Assembly (NCBI GenBank): GCA_027577595.1
Contig: JANBRJ010000025.1
Location: 62,001-126,000 of the forward strand
Direction: 5' to 3'
Source of the DNA: Coemansia sp. RSA 487
Taxonomy: Eukaryota; Kickxellomycota; Kickxellomycetes; Kickxellales; Kickxellaceae
DNA: 64,000 nt
Below, one piece after another: positions 10,182 through 21,400 of this stretch (its first letter is position 1; every line of letters starts with the position of its first letter). Made by a program: the position numbers and the translations under genes. Under the pieces are notes generated by a model. It did no database searches, was not told the origin of the DNA, and worked only from the letters and a program-made list of their open reading frames with translations.

Positions 10182-12110
10182 CTGAGTCAGAATATGCACA
10201 ACGTTGCTGCCAATAGCAATCTCAATGTCGACGCGCTCGGTGCTCCCGGAAAGACAGGCTGGGCACCTCTTTTCTATTATCTGATCCAGTGCTTCTTTAG
10301 CCGGGGCTTCGTGGTGCCTAATGTTATCACGTTTTTCTCGAGGAATCAGCTTAAACTCAATCAGAACGCCGAACTGGTTTGGTTTGTTGTCGGTGCTGTA
10401 TAACCGCATCAAATGGTCACATTGCCCGTCGCCTGTGTGGTTCCCGCGTGTTGTAACAGCATGTGATACATGAGAGTATGCCTGGTCTGGGTGCGAGAGT
10501 GCTCCAAGACACGATGCTGCTGTCAATACCGTTGCCACAATGTTCGCATAATGCTTCTCCTTGTATTTTGCGTGGTTTGTGAGTGTGCCAAATACCTCCT
10601 TGATAAAGCTGGAAAGGATGGTGGTTTTGCCTTCCCAAAGCTCAGCAAGCAACGATCCACGGGCATTGGTGTCAGCTCTTTTTATAAACCCTGTTCCCAA
10701 CAGCGTACGTGTGAAAAGAGTGCACCACACATTATATACCTCATGGTTCGGGATGCACACAGAGTCTGGATGCTTGTGCGTCAGATAGTCAGCGAAAAGA
10801 CAAAGCGTGAACATCCCCTCGGCCGAATACTCACTGGAACTAATCATTTTCATATTTGCCTTAGGAAACTGCAGTAAAACGCCTGGCTGCTACTGAGAGC
10901 GAGATCGTGATCAAGCCTACCAAGTCTTGTCTCCCTGTATTTGTGAATCAGGTTTTCCATTAAACGAATTGCTTGATCATGATGGTTGGTAAACCGCTGT
11001 TCAATAAAATCGGCGGTGCCTGTAGCTACCCAATGCGCTCTGGCTGCGGGTTTAATGGCATCATGTACGCTCCGAATCTCCCCATGCGCAGACGACTCTA
11101 GTTAGTTACAAAGGTGTTATATAAAAGCACATACTGACCATGGATTGTACTTGCCACGGAACCGCCCAAAATGATACCCGTTGTACTAGTTCTTTATCGC
11201 CGCCATAACCTCATCCCTGTGTTCGGCTATCTGCGGAAAACGAATGGCACTCTTTTCCAGCAGCCCCTCAACTTCCTTTGTGTTAAACCAGAAGGAGCCT
11301 GTCAATGCGTCCAAGTTCCCGCCAGAGTGTTTGTAAGTGGCGCTGATGGTACTGTCATTCCCTGTTACTGTTACGAGAATAAAGTCAAAATCACCAACGG
11401 AACTAAAAGTTCCTCCTTTATTTATTAATGCAATCATGACTTTTATAGCCATATAAAAAAAACATTATTTGGATAATTAGATAGCATATATCACATGCTA
11501 TCCAGTTATCCGAATAGTTTTTGTTTGATTGTAGCGGCTATAAAAGGCCATGATTTATTGTAGCAAATGTAAAGGAACTTTGGTTCCGTTTTGCTGGATT
11601 TATATTCATGTAACACCCTTGCTAAAAAAAACAGAAGCAGCTGAAATAGGTTATATGTTTTGCTGGAGCGACGCAGTAAACATATGTGACCAGATGTCTT
11701 GACCATCTCCCAAAAACCAACACAGAAAAATAACTTGTCGACCGTGCAAACTATCGCACTACCAGCATCGGCAAATGAGATATTGACGCCTACATAGATT
11801 CCAGAAACTCTGACTGGCGAACTGCTGCTTAACGCTTCAGGTGAGCCAATACTATCTGGCAGCATGTCTCGTTTGCTCTGCTGGTGTTTTGCTGGCAGCA
11901 TCCACGCTTGCTTATAATGAGTCCAGCTTTGTCTTCATCGTCAGACACGTTTTTCCTAGTAATTCAGTAGCTTTGAAAACAAACACATTTATAGTACGTA
12001 TTGCTGGACTTTGGCAATTGTCAGGGTGAGATCTGTGGATATAAGCGTATATACCTTTTTATTGACTTGGACGGTGAAATTCGCCCAAGAAGCCATATGT
12101 ACAAATGTAG
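10113..12110 (-). pseudogene. Fossil of an AAA-ATPase-like / PD-(D/E)XK nuclease effector-type gene
   Basis: Decayed coding sequence on the minus strand. Its 3' part (10113 to about 10880) resembles the PD-(D/E)XK nuclease-like domain: GVLIEFKLIPREKR, followed by a helix with ALDQIIEKR. The middle (about 11000-11450) carries marks of the AAA-ATPase-like family, including a YNGYHFG block and a YNPWS block. Upstream, to roughly 12110, there is only weakly coding-like sequence that may be the former N-terminus. NTPase plus nuclease is the architecture of Crinkler-type effectors and related fungal families. It is broken in several places (at least three), and the remaining segments are still easily recognised, so decay is moderate rather than ancient. 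The 5' limit is uncertain. Confidence 0.6.
11465..11519. repeat. Imperfect inverted repeat (hairpin), 23-nt arms
   Basis: Arms 11465-11487 and 11497-11519 pair around a 9-nt loop (TATATCACA). There are four differences between the arms. Three are C-to-T type, so they would still pair as G-U in RNA. It lies inside the fossil region. It could be a relic of a short DNA element or a local hairpin. Confidence 0.55.
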
Positions 12111-12261
12111 GAGAAATGCGTGTTCAATAAATGAAAGAAAAAATGGAATGAATGGAAAAGAGAGACAAAGCAATGAATCATTTTTGTGATGGTAAGGGTG
12201 CGTTTTTCATTTTTGGTGTGATAAAAATGGTGGGTGATGTGGAATTTTATCCTATAAAAAT

Positions 12262-13194
12262 ACTACTATTCCTACAGTTTAGATTGGCGTCTTTGGCAAC
12301 AAGGTTCGTGTGCCTCGTATTGGTCTGGGCATCATGGGAGTGTCAACCATTTATGGAACTGTCAATGACGACGAATCCATCAAGGTCCTCAACCACGCTA
12401 TCGACACTGGATACGCTTTCTGGGACACTGCGAATGCCTATGGTGTTGGACACAACGAAAGTCTGCTGGCTCGCGTTTTGAAGGGACGTCGCAACGAGTT
12501 GTTCCTGTGCGCCAAATTTGGTGCCGTTATCCGCGAACCTAAACCCGAAGAGAGTGGCGATTTTTCTAAATTTATTTCTGGTGTTAGTGGTAAGCCTGAC
12601 TATGTGCGCAAGTATGTCGAAGAAAGCCTTGAGCGTCTCGGTGTCGACTACATCGATCTGTATTACATGCACCGCATGGATCCAAGCACTCCAATCGAGG
12701 AAACGGTTGCCACAATGGCTGAACTTGTCAAAGAAGAAAAGATGTGCTACATTGGTCTTTTCGAGTGCAGCGCATGGCCTATCCATGTCGAAATCGATGG
12801 CGTACTTGACACCTGCTGCAAGCTTGACATTACGGTCGTTGCGTACTCGCCTCTTGATCATGGCTTTATGACTGGTCAGATCCGCAGTTTTGACGACCTC
12901 ACAGAAGACGACTGGCACCGCAAAAATCCACACTTCAAACCGGAGCACTTTGAGAACAATCTCAAACTCATTGACACGTCCGAAACTATGGCCAAAAAGT
13001 ACGACTGCAAGCCCAGACAGCTTGGACTTGCGCAGCTGCTTTCTCAGGACGACAGCTTGATTGCAATTCCTGGAACTGAAAAGTCAAAATATCTTGAGAA
13101 TTTTGCTGCCGGTCAGGTCAAGCTGTCTGACGAAGATCTCAAGGCGCTAAGAAAGCTTGTTGACAGTGCCAATATCCAGGGCGACCGTTACTAG
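12262..13194 (+). pseudogene. Aldo-keto reductase (AKR13/YakC-like), decayed copy
   Basis: This is a clear paralogue of the intact reductase at 45632-46633. Compared with that copy, the initiator ATG is lost (position aligned to about 12265), the eighth codon is a stop, and about 21 residues are missing after YIGLFEC, with one more residue lost near KYLENF. The missing block carries the conserved segment around TPEELRRAH and the cofactor-contacting part of the barrel. The catalytic tetrad is still present: D and Y in FWDTANAYG, K in LCAKFG, H in YYMHRMDP. The remaining frame from 12310 is open for 294 codons. The family reduces aldehydes, and members such as S. pombe pyridoxal reductase reduce pyridoxal, with NADPH. 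Use of a different upstream start exon cannot be excluded, but pseudogene is more likely. Confidence 0.8.
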
Positions 13195-13498
13195 CTTTGC
13201 CTTTCTATCTTTGATTTCTTTTTCTTTGAGAACAGTTTTCTAACACTGTTAACATTGGTGTTTGATGTCTGAAATATTGTGAATAGAATATAGAGCGAAT
13301 GGAAAGAAAAATAGACTTTATTGCAAACAAAAAATATTGCGCAGTTTTATTTTGCCCATATTATTTTGGATGTGACATAAAAAGTCATTAACTGCGGAAG
13401 GTGGTCCCAGCCTTTTGCTTGGTTCAAAGAACCGGTTCTTTATTTTCTCCGCTTATTTTGTACTCTTTATATCCATGCGCAAACCATTGTGCAAGACA
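13195..13498. other. Spacer between the reductase pseudogene and the RING gene
   Basis: About 300 AT-rich bases; nothing recognised beyond the probable promoter of the next gene. Confidence 0.4.
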
Positions 13499-14942
13499 AT
13501 GTCGTGTGTCATCTGTTGCGAACCACTGTTTGTTAATGTTAACAAGATAGGAAAGCAGGATCAGAATAGAAACTGGGAAGTTAGACCGTCAGTTCTTTTA
13601 TGTGGTCATGTATTTCACCAAGGATGCATTGGTGCCTGGCTGGCACAAACGGGACGCAGCGCAACTTGCCCAACATGCCGGACAAAACACACGGGTAACC
13701 CGATCAATCTGTTCTTTGAAAGCGAGGACTCGAATTCTCAATCAAGTAGCGGCGGCAATGGCGATTCCACTGCAGACCAAAACGACATTATTCAAATAAA
13801 GCACAGGAATAGGGTAAAGTGCACGATAGTTTCGAATTCAACTCGATTATAATATGTTTTATCAGCAGCTATATTTGCTAATTCCTATTGATACGTGGAC
13901 TTTTGCTTCTCTCTAGATTATCAAGACTCTGTGCTCGAATGTTGAGCAGGCGCAAGCAGAGGCCAAAAAATCGAAAGAACTGTTGAAAAAGGCTGAGGAC
14001 GACCTTGTCAAAAAGGCGACTGAGCTAAATGGAGAATCAGAGAAACTGCGCGTATACAAGGAAAAGCTAAATGTACAGAAAAAGGCGCTGGACGAACATA
14101 AGCTGAAGAGGATGAGAGCAGACAAGATAGTCGCGGATCAGGCTCAGCAGATTGAAACGCAGCAAAGGCAAATAGAAATACTGAATGCAGAGCTGGCTGA
14201 GCAGAAGCGTGTTGTGAATAGCATGGGAGATGTGCGTACTGTTAATGAACAGCTTGCACGACAGCTGAAGAAGGAAAGGTCCAAAGTGCGCACTGTTACA
14301 GCCTTGAACACGCAGCTTGCAAGTCGAATAGATGGTGCCAAGAAAGCTTCGGATCGCATATATCATTTGCAGATGCAGCCAGATGGACCAAACAAACCAG
14401 GCGAAAAGAGCTATAGTGAGGACAACTCTTCTCGTTTGACTGAAGGCTCAGACGTCAGGATGGATGAAACTTTGGCTGAGGATGTGGCGGCTGTTCAAAA
14501 TGCTGGAATCAAGCCGTTATCAACGCCATCAACGTTATTGAGAAACGAACTGCCCCAACACAGACGTGGATTTACATTTGAGGTGCCTGTTGCGGAATTC
14601 GAGGCCACGAACATCGTTGATCTGACAGGCAGTGAGCCAAATATATTTTCATCATTACCCGAAATAGAAACATCAGCGGGCAGCAGCAGCAAAGTCAACA
14701 ACCCATTTGCTGCAGGGGCGGTACAACTCAACAACACTCCGATACTGGCCCCAGCGGCTTTCCAGTTTAGATCCCCCTGTATTACACCAAACCACATACG
14801 AGGTATGTCAGGACGCAAGATAAAGTCAATCAAGCGCCCAACCAAACCCAGCTATTCTTTTTCATCCGACGGACTAGGCGGTTCAAGACGTGGTGGGAAT
14901 TCTGTCCAAGCCAAAATCAACTGGGGTTCGAAAAAGAGCTGA
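13499..14942 (+). CDS. TRAIP/NOPO-like RING E3 ubiquitin ligase (two exons)
   Basis: Exon 1 is 13499-13813, the intron 13814-13916 (GTAAAG...CTAG, 103 nt), exon 2 13917-14942. Both junctions are in phase 0, giving 446 residues. The start is set at MSCVICCEPLF; an in-frame ATG at 13475 is an alternative. The N-terminus is a RING-H2 finger: CVIC, CGHVFHQGC, CPTCR. It is followed closely by INLFF, the spacing seen in TRAIP, and then a long coiled coil from about residue 110 to 250. The C-terminal third is disordered, serine-rich and basic. TRAIP unloads the replicative helicase and deals with replication-blocking crosslinks; its C-terminus usually carries a PCNA-binding box, which I cannot identify with confidence here. 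The TRAIP assignment rests on architecture plus RING-flanking residues. Confidence 0.75.
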
Positions 14943-16319
14943 TTCCAAAGCCGTGTCGCATGAACCAGCTCATTCACACAATTATCCAAGACATTAATGG
15001 CCGTTTCTCTTGGAGACATCGATGCATTGCATTTAATCAACCCGCAAAAATACACTTTAATCTATTCAGACAGCTTCATGGCTTCGTGTTGTGTAAACAA
15101 CTGGATGAAATACATGCAGAGCACTGACATGTACATGTGCTGACATGATGCACTTTTCACACTCATCCGATGGATGTAGTGAGTGAAGCCACCGGATCTA
15201 TTTGGAAAGCTAAATCTTGGCAATTCCGTCAAATGTATTTTCCGTGTGAGTGTGTTTTGCATGAGAATTTTTAGGGTTGTGTTCCGTCCGTCGCGAAATC
15301 AGCATGACCAAGGATATTCAACTGCAACAAATATGGTGAAATATCCTTTGATAGTGTTCCTTGCTAGCAGCAGGGAGCTGGACAATCCACCTTCCATTAG
15401 AACACTGGTCTAAGCTGGTAGAAGAAGCGAAGGAGTGTCTGTTTTCTGCTTCATTGATCTTCTGGCGGGTATTACCCAAATTGCAGTGCGTTGAAGCTAA
15501 ATGTTTTTTGTTTATGTATTTTTATTTACAAAAACGCCCTCAAATATTTCATGCATATGCTAATCAAAACATAATTGTGTGACTTTGTGTTCCTGTTGTT
15601 CTTCTGCGTGTAACAGGCGGGATCTGCACCCTGTGCAGTTCTAGAAAGCAAACGCTGCATAATCAAACAAAAGAGTTTTCTCTGTTTTTGCTGAAAAATA
15701 AACAACAGCTTGGGTAATTTCGTTTACTTCATGCAAGAACATACGGCGGCGGCTGCCAAAATTTATTACACTGGTTTGCATGCAGCAAAATTCAAGTCAA
15801 GTGCCATCTTCCAGCTCCCCTTCCAAGTCTCACATTTGCACTGGAATGATTGCGTGTGGGCACAACAGGTAGTCAGACATCCAAGCGTCTTTTTTTCTCT
15901 CACTTGTTTGGGTCTTTCACACAGCCTTTTGTCCCCTCCCCTAAACTTGCCCAATAACTTGGAATATCTGTTCTGTTTTGCGTGCTTTCGTATTAATGGC
16001 AATCCTCTTCTCACTGTTCCATCAAAAAAATACTCCTATGCAGTATCGTTTCTGTTTGCCATAGTTTTTATTTTAGCTTTATTTTTTTTAGCCAAGCAAG
16101 CGTGCCATCTCTATTTCGTCGACTCCAGCCTTCTTCTGCTTCCTTCTTCTCCTTAGCTTCTCTACTATCTTTCATTTCTGTTAGAGTGACAGTATTCCTT
16201 GCGTTTATTTCTTTATTCTCCCAAAAAGGGCCCAATAGATACAGCTCTTGTTCGTTATCTAGGACGTTCGATCTCCTCGCGAACATCACAACATATACAC
16301 CACTTGCTAGTCACCCGCT
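14943..16319. other. 1.4 kb gap before the elongase gene
   Basis: No gene supported. Short open frames on both strands (for example 15710-16156 plus) have no family signature and odd composition. The last 300 bases are pyrimidine-rich, as expected for a fungal promoter and 5' leader. Confidence 0.45.
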
Positions 16320-17153
16320 ATGCTTGAACTATACAATCCGCCGCTTGAGATAGCGACACCGTTGGACTCGTTTGCCCTGGGATGGACCTACCCCTACGCA
16401 ATGCATTGGAAGATTCCCGTGCTGGTTTCTGCTGCTTACATGCTGTTCATTATGCGAGCCAATCCACAAAAGGCGCATGGCGCTACGTCAGAGACGCCAA
16501 AGCGCGCGCAATCGGTAGTTTTCAAGCGTCTTGTCATAGCACACAACATCCTTCTTGCAGTGTTCTCGCTGTGGATACTGGTGTCCATGAGTTCCGGGGT
16601 CATCAGCAACATCAGCAGCTTTGGGTGGTACGGTGGATTGTGCGACAAACAGTTTACGCTCTGGAACGCAAAGCTATTTCGCTTGTCCTACTACTTTTAC
16701 TTGTCAAAGTACTACGAATTTATAGACACGCTTATTATCCTGTACAAGGGTCGTAAAGCCAGCACGTTGCAAATGTATCATCATGCAGGAGCCGTAATAA
16801 CAATGTGGTCGGGGTGCTATTACTTGGCTGTTCCAATTGCCTTCTTTGTCATTGTAAATTCGGCAATCCACACGTGGATGTACATATTCTATGCGCTCAC
16901 GGCATCTGGCATTCGGCCACCAGGCAAACGTCTGCTGACATCTAGCCAGATATTCCAATTCATCTTTGGAATCTCGTGTTGCTTGTTCTATGTCTTTTGT
17001 CCGGGTTGTCAGAATGACAGGCAAAAGATTGCTATCTACATCAATCTTGCATACTTATTCCCTCTACTTGGCCTGTTTGTGTCCTTCTTTGCCAACACCT
17101 ATCTCGGAGGGCCAAAGCCGGCTTCTGATACCGACAAGAAAAAGCGCAATTAG
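16320..17153 (+). CDS. ELO-family very-long-chain fatty-acid elongase
   Basis: A 277-residue multi-span ER membrane protein that condenses malonyl-CoA with an acyl-CoA, the first step of fatty-acid elongation. Diagnostic motifs are KYYEFIDTLIILYKG (about residue 131), LQMYHHAGA (about residue 158) and NSAIHTWMYIFYAL (about residue 184). The usual HxxHH box reads QMYHH, a QxxHH form found in some fungal and protist C18 polyunsaturated elongases such as Mortierella GLELO. The C-terminus ends KKKRN, which fits an ER-retention lysine signal. Six to seven hydrophobic segments are visible. No intron is needed and the length is standard for the family. Substrate chain length cannot be read from sequence alone. 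Confidence 0.9.
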   Translation: MLELYNPPLEIATPLDSFALGWTYPYAMHWKIPVLVSAAYMLFIMRANPQKAHGATSETPKRAQSVVFKRLVIAHNILLAVFSLWILVSMSSGVISNISSFGWYGGLCDKQFTLWNAKLFRLSYYFYLSKYYEFIDTLIILYKGRKASTLQMYHHAGAVITMWSGCYYLAVPIAFFVIVNSAIHTWMYIFYALTASGIRPPGKRLLTSSQIFQFIFGISCCLFYVFCPGCQNDRQKIAIYINLAYLFPLLGLFVSFFANTYLGGPKPASDTDKKKRN

Positions 17154-17475
17154 CAGTAATTACTTTCAAGAACCCAGCACTCTACGATTAGTCTTACCGT
17201 TTTTTCCCCATAGCTTTTTTTTATATCGCAATACAACTCTTTATCTAATATCAATATGTTTAAAGGATATTTCCGTGTGATCGGCATGAGCATTTTTGCT
17301 GATTATATTGATTACACGATATTTGATTTTGTCCTAAACCACCACTGAAAGATAAAGCAACAGACAGGTGGATCAGCATCCTCCTCTCCTCCCCCTTTTT
17401 TAAGATTTTTCTAATTTAACTTTGTATTGGGCACTTTTATATCTTTAATTGTATAATCTTCAGTAACCAGCTGTA
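17154..17475. other. Spacer between elongase and J-protein genes
   Basis: 322 AT-rich bases, no gene seen; it holds a 3' end and the J-protein promoter. Confidence 0.4.
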
Positions 17476-18387
17476 ATGTTCCGGAATTTCCAAGGCTTGC
17501 TCAGAACCAACCGCGAATTGTCAGGCAGACCTTTGTTCCAAAGACAGCCACCTCATCCGTCACCAGTCAGTCATATTGGCATCGTCGCATGTTCGTGGTT
17601 CCACACAAGCCAAGCAAGACACACAGTGCCACGAAGAACACACTATGCTGTCCTTGGGGTGCACGAAAACGCAAATGCGCAAGAGATAAAGTCCGCGTAC
17701 TACAAGCTAAGCAAGCGGTGGCATCCGGATACGAATAAGGGGACTGCAGAAGATGCACACAAGATGTTCCTCAAAATAAGCGAAGCGTACTCGGTGTTAG
17801 GTAACGACCGGAGTCGCAAGGACTATGATCGGACGCTCTTACGAGCTGGAGGGCCCAGTAGAAGAACAGACGGCAGTGGATTTGGATCGCCGTCAATGTA
17901 CCACAGATACCGCAATGCTTCTTCGGCGTTTTCGAGTTCGGGTGAATACTCGTCGGCAAAGAGAACGGATTATGGATCCAATCCATCATCGAATGCTGGA
18001 GGTGCGCAAGGATCTCCTGGATACCGGCGGCCGCAGGGAACGTATGCCCGGAATTCGGCTGCAGGGCCGCAAGGAAAGTCGAATTTTGAGGAATGGGAGC
18101 GTAAGCACTACTGGGAGCTCAAAAAGAAAGCTGAGCATATTGACATGGATGTGCGCGAGTCGGCGAGACGAAACAAGTACAGCAATTGGCAGATATCCAT
18201 CTACCAGTTCGTGGAGATCATTACTGCCTTCACTATTGTCTTTGCTGCTGGCTGGGCTGGCAAACACCTGATCCACTTGTCGGACACACGCTCATTATCG
18301 ACCAGATCCGGCATTCCAGTTGCTGCACCGATTAGCAACGATAGACCTTCGCTGCGCAATGGCCAAAGGCCAAACGAGAAAGAATAA
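17476..18387 (+). CDS. Mitochondrial J-domain protein, DNAJC30-like
   Basis: 303 residues. The first 50 or so are rich in R, S, Q and hydroxyl residues with almost no acidic residues, typical of a mitochondrial presequence. The J domain follows at about 56-120: HYAVLGVHENANAQEIKSAY, the invariant HPD in KRWHPDTNKG, and KDYDRTL. A serine/glycine/arginine-rich linker follows, then one hydrophobic span (about residues 243-262, EIITAFTIVFAAGWAGK) and a polar tail. J protein plus one C-terminal span in mitochondria matches DNAJC30-type proteins, which stimulate mitochondrial Hsp70 and associate with ATP synthase in animals. The HPD motif is intact, so it should be active as a co-chaperone. Exact orthology is not certain. 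Confidence 0.8.
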   Translation: MFRNFQGLLRTNRELSGRPLFQRQPPHPSPVSHIGIVACSWFHTSQARHTVPRRTHYAVLGVHENANAQEIKSAYYKLSKRWHPDTNKGTAEDAHKMFLKISEAYSVLGNDRSRKDYDRTLLRAGGPSRRTDGSGFGSPSMYHRYRNASSAFSSSGEYSSAKRTDYGSNPSSNAGGAQGSPGYRRPQGTYARNSAAGPQGKSNFEEWERKHYWELKKKAEHIDMDVRESARRNKYSNWQISIYQFVEIITAFTIVFAAGWAGKHLIHLSDTRSLSTRSGIPVAAPISNDRPSLRNGQRPNEKE

Positions 18388-18469
18388 TAACTAGAAAGTA
18401 CGTTTGTATCATTTATTCAAAAGTGTAAAGTAAATAAATGTGGATACCTAAAGCCCCTAAACCTATACC

Positions 18470-21400
18470 TTACTGGACATCACCGCTGGTACGTGCTTCG
18501 TCGACGAGCTTTGCAAACAAACTGTCTTCTCTGCCCAGCAGGTTTTGCGGCGTGTCGTATTCCGCCATGCGGCCACTATCAACAACAAGAATCATGTCGC
18601 TGTCGATGATCGTGTTAAGACGGTGGGCAATAGTCAGAACGGTGCAGTTCTTGAACTCCTTTCTGATCGATTCCTGGATGATCGCGTCGGTCGAGTTGTC
18701 AATAGCGGCGGTTGCCTCGTCAAGAACCAGGACTTTGGCGCGCTTGAGCAGCGCACGCGCAAGGCAGATTAGCTGGCGCTGGCCGACACTAAAGTTGTCG
18801 CCGCCCTGCGATACCACAAAGTCCAGCCCTTCGTCCTTCGAGCGGATAAACTCGGCCAGGTGTGCGTGCTGCAGTGCCTCCCAGATCTCCTGGTCCGGGT
18901 AGCTGCCGAAGGGATCCAGGTTCTCGCGCACCGTGCCAGCAAACAGCACCGGATCCTGCGGAATGATCGACAGCTTGCTGCGCACGTCAAACAGCCCGTA
19001 CTGCGCAATGTCCTCGCCATCAAGCAGGATCTTGCCTTCCGCGGATTCGACAATGCGGAACAGCGCCAGCGTCAATGAAGATTTGCCAGCGCCTGTGCGT
19101 CCGACAATGCCGACCTTCTGGTTGGGCATCACGCGGAACGTCAGGTCTTTCAGCACCAGATCCAGTCCTTCGCGGTAGCGTGTCGAGTAGTTCTTGAACT
19201 CGACCATTCCTTGCTCGGGCCACGACTCATTGGGTCTGTTGTCCTCGATAACCTCAGGTGCTTCGGACGGCAAACGGGCGTACTCGACAACGCGCTCAAG
19301 CTGGATCATTGAGTTCTCGACCTCGGTGTAGCTGCGAACAGACCAGTTCAGCGAGCTAGTAAAGTCTAGCGCATAGGCAACAGACAGCCCCACAAGACCA
19401 GCATCGCCGTAGCCAAAGTACTGCAGCGTAACAACGGCAAGCAGCGTGGTGCCAAGCATAACCGTGTTTCCCAGGGTTTCGAGACGCAGGGACAGCCAGC
19501 GGTTCAGCGACAGATAAGTGTAGTATGCGCGGATGTTCTTCTCGATGCGGTCCTCGTTCTCTGCAATGAAGCGGCGCTCCTGGCCGTACGCACGGACGGT
19601 CGATACGCCGCCGATGGACTCCTGGAAGTGCGCAAAGATCGGGCTGCGCGTGGTCGAGTCCAAGCGACGCAGCTCGCGGCTGCTGAACAGGTAGCGCTGC
19701 TGCAGGTAGCGGTAGATGAAGGACAGAGGGAACATGACGAGAAGCATGAGCGGGGTCGAGAAGGCGATGACAGAGACAGCCGACACCACGCTGACCATGG
19801 TGTTGACCATGCCACCAACGGACCGTGGCAGGGTCTCGTCGCAGCGCTGTATGTCGGAGGAAAAGCGGTTGAGAATGCGGCCCAGCGGCGTGACGTCAAA
19901 GAAGGACATGGGCGAGCGCAGCACGCCGCGAAGCATGTTTTCGTGGATCTCACGAGATGCACGGATCGAGCACTTGGTCCAGAGTACCAGCGACTGCAGC
20001 GAGCTCATTGACGCGCCCAGGAGACCAAGCCCGCCGTAGATGAACAGATAGTAGAACACAGAGTGCCGCCTAGCCATCCACGCCAAGCCCCCATGGTCTG
20101 CTGTGCTGTCGTCATTCGACGACGCCCACTGCTTGAGCCACATGTTGGCAGCCACGTTGCTAACCGATGCCGCTAGCAGCGCACTGACAAACATGACCGA
20201 GTTGCGCGAGCCGCAGGCCTTGGCGTACGTGCGGTACGTGTTCCACTCGACCTTGCCCTGTCTGCTGAACTCTGTCGTTGTTGTTCTGCCAGCCTCAGCA
20301 AGAAGTGTTTCCGCCGTCGTGTGCTGCTCTGTGTGCGGCTTGCGGCGGATGCGCGCGCCGTGCAAAGCGCCAACGCTTGCGCGGCCAAGCGTCTGTTTTG
20401 TCGATTTGCGGCGGATCCCAACGCCGACGGGCGACGGCATGCCGTTGTGTTCGTTGGTCGCAGCGTCCTCCTCAAAGTACTCGGTCTCCGAGGCGTCGTT
20501 GCTTCCGTCGGTCTCCGTACGGGAGCTTGGCTCGCTTTCAATGTACTTGTGGACAAACTCAAAAATTGCGCCCCTTCTGTCCATTGCCACTGCGAAAGCG
20601 CCGTGGTCAACGATCTGGCCGTCGCGAATCATGTAGATGTCATCGGTCGTGTTGAGATACTGTACAGCGTTGGTGACCAGAATGCGTGCACGCGTCTTGA
20701 GCAGCCCGTTTGGACCGATGACGCGCGAATAGAGATGCTTTCCGACATGTGCATCAACGGCTGACAGCGGATCATCCAGGATGTACACGTCAGCCCTGGA
20801 GTAGACGGCTCTGGCCAGCGACACCCGTGCCCTCTGGCCACCAGACAGGTTGATTCCCTTTTCGCCAATCTCAGTCATGTCGCCGCTGGGCAGCATCTCG
20901 AGATCCGGACGCAAGGCGCAGGCATCAATGACTAGGTCGTAAAAGGCCTGATCGTATTTGTGGCCAAACAGGATGTTGTCGCGCACCGTTGCATTCATGA
21001 TCCACGCCTGCTGTGGCACATACGCAATGGTACCTTGGACTTCCACAGCGCCCTCGCTCTTGACCATGTCGCCAAGCACTGCTGAAACAAGCGACGACTT
21101 TCCAGCGCCGACGCGGCCGATGAGCGCAACCAGCTGGTCTCTCTTGCACTCGATGCTAATGTTCTTCAGCGTGGGCTCCTCGGCAGACAGCCACTTGAAC
21201 GACCCGTTCTTCACGCTGACAAGCACATCATCGGAAGACGTGTCCGGCGCGTCTCTGTCGTAGGGCTTGCGCTCGATAGCCGCAAAATCGATCTCGCCGG
21301 CGGTCAAAAAGTCGAATATGCGGTGGGACGAGACAATCGACTCGAGCAGCGCGGGGATCACCATGGGCCCGACTGAGAGCGGGAAGCGCAGCATGTTGAA

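Noticed and set aside
15710-16156. Plus-strand 148-codon frame upstream of the elongase
   Set aside because: Hydrophobicity comes from pyrimidine-rich promoter DNA; no family signature.
18769-19053. Identical short frames seen in both ABCC NBD2 regions (also 30885-31169)
   Set aside because: They are overlapping-frame shadows of the converted tract; useful only as proof of DNA identity.
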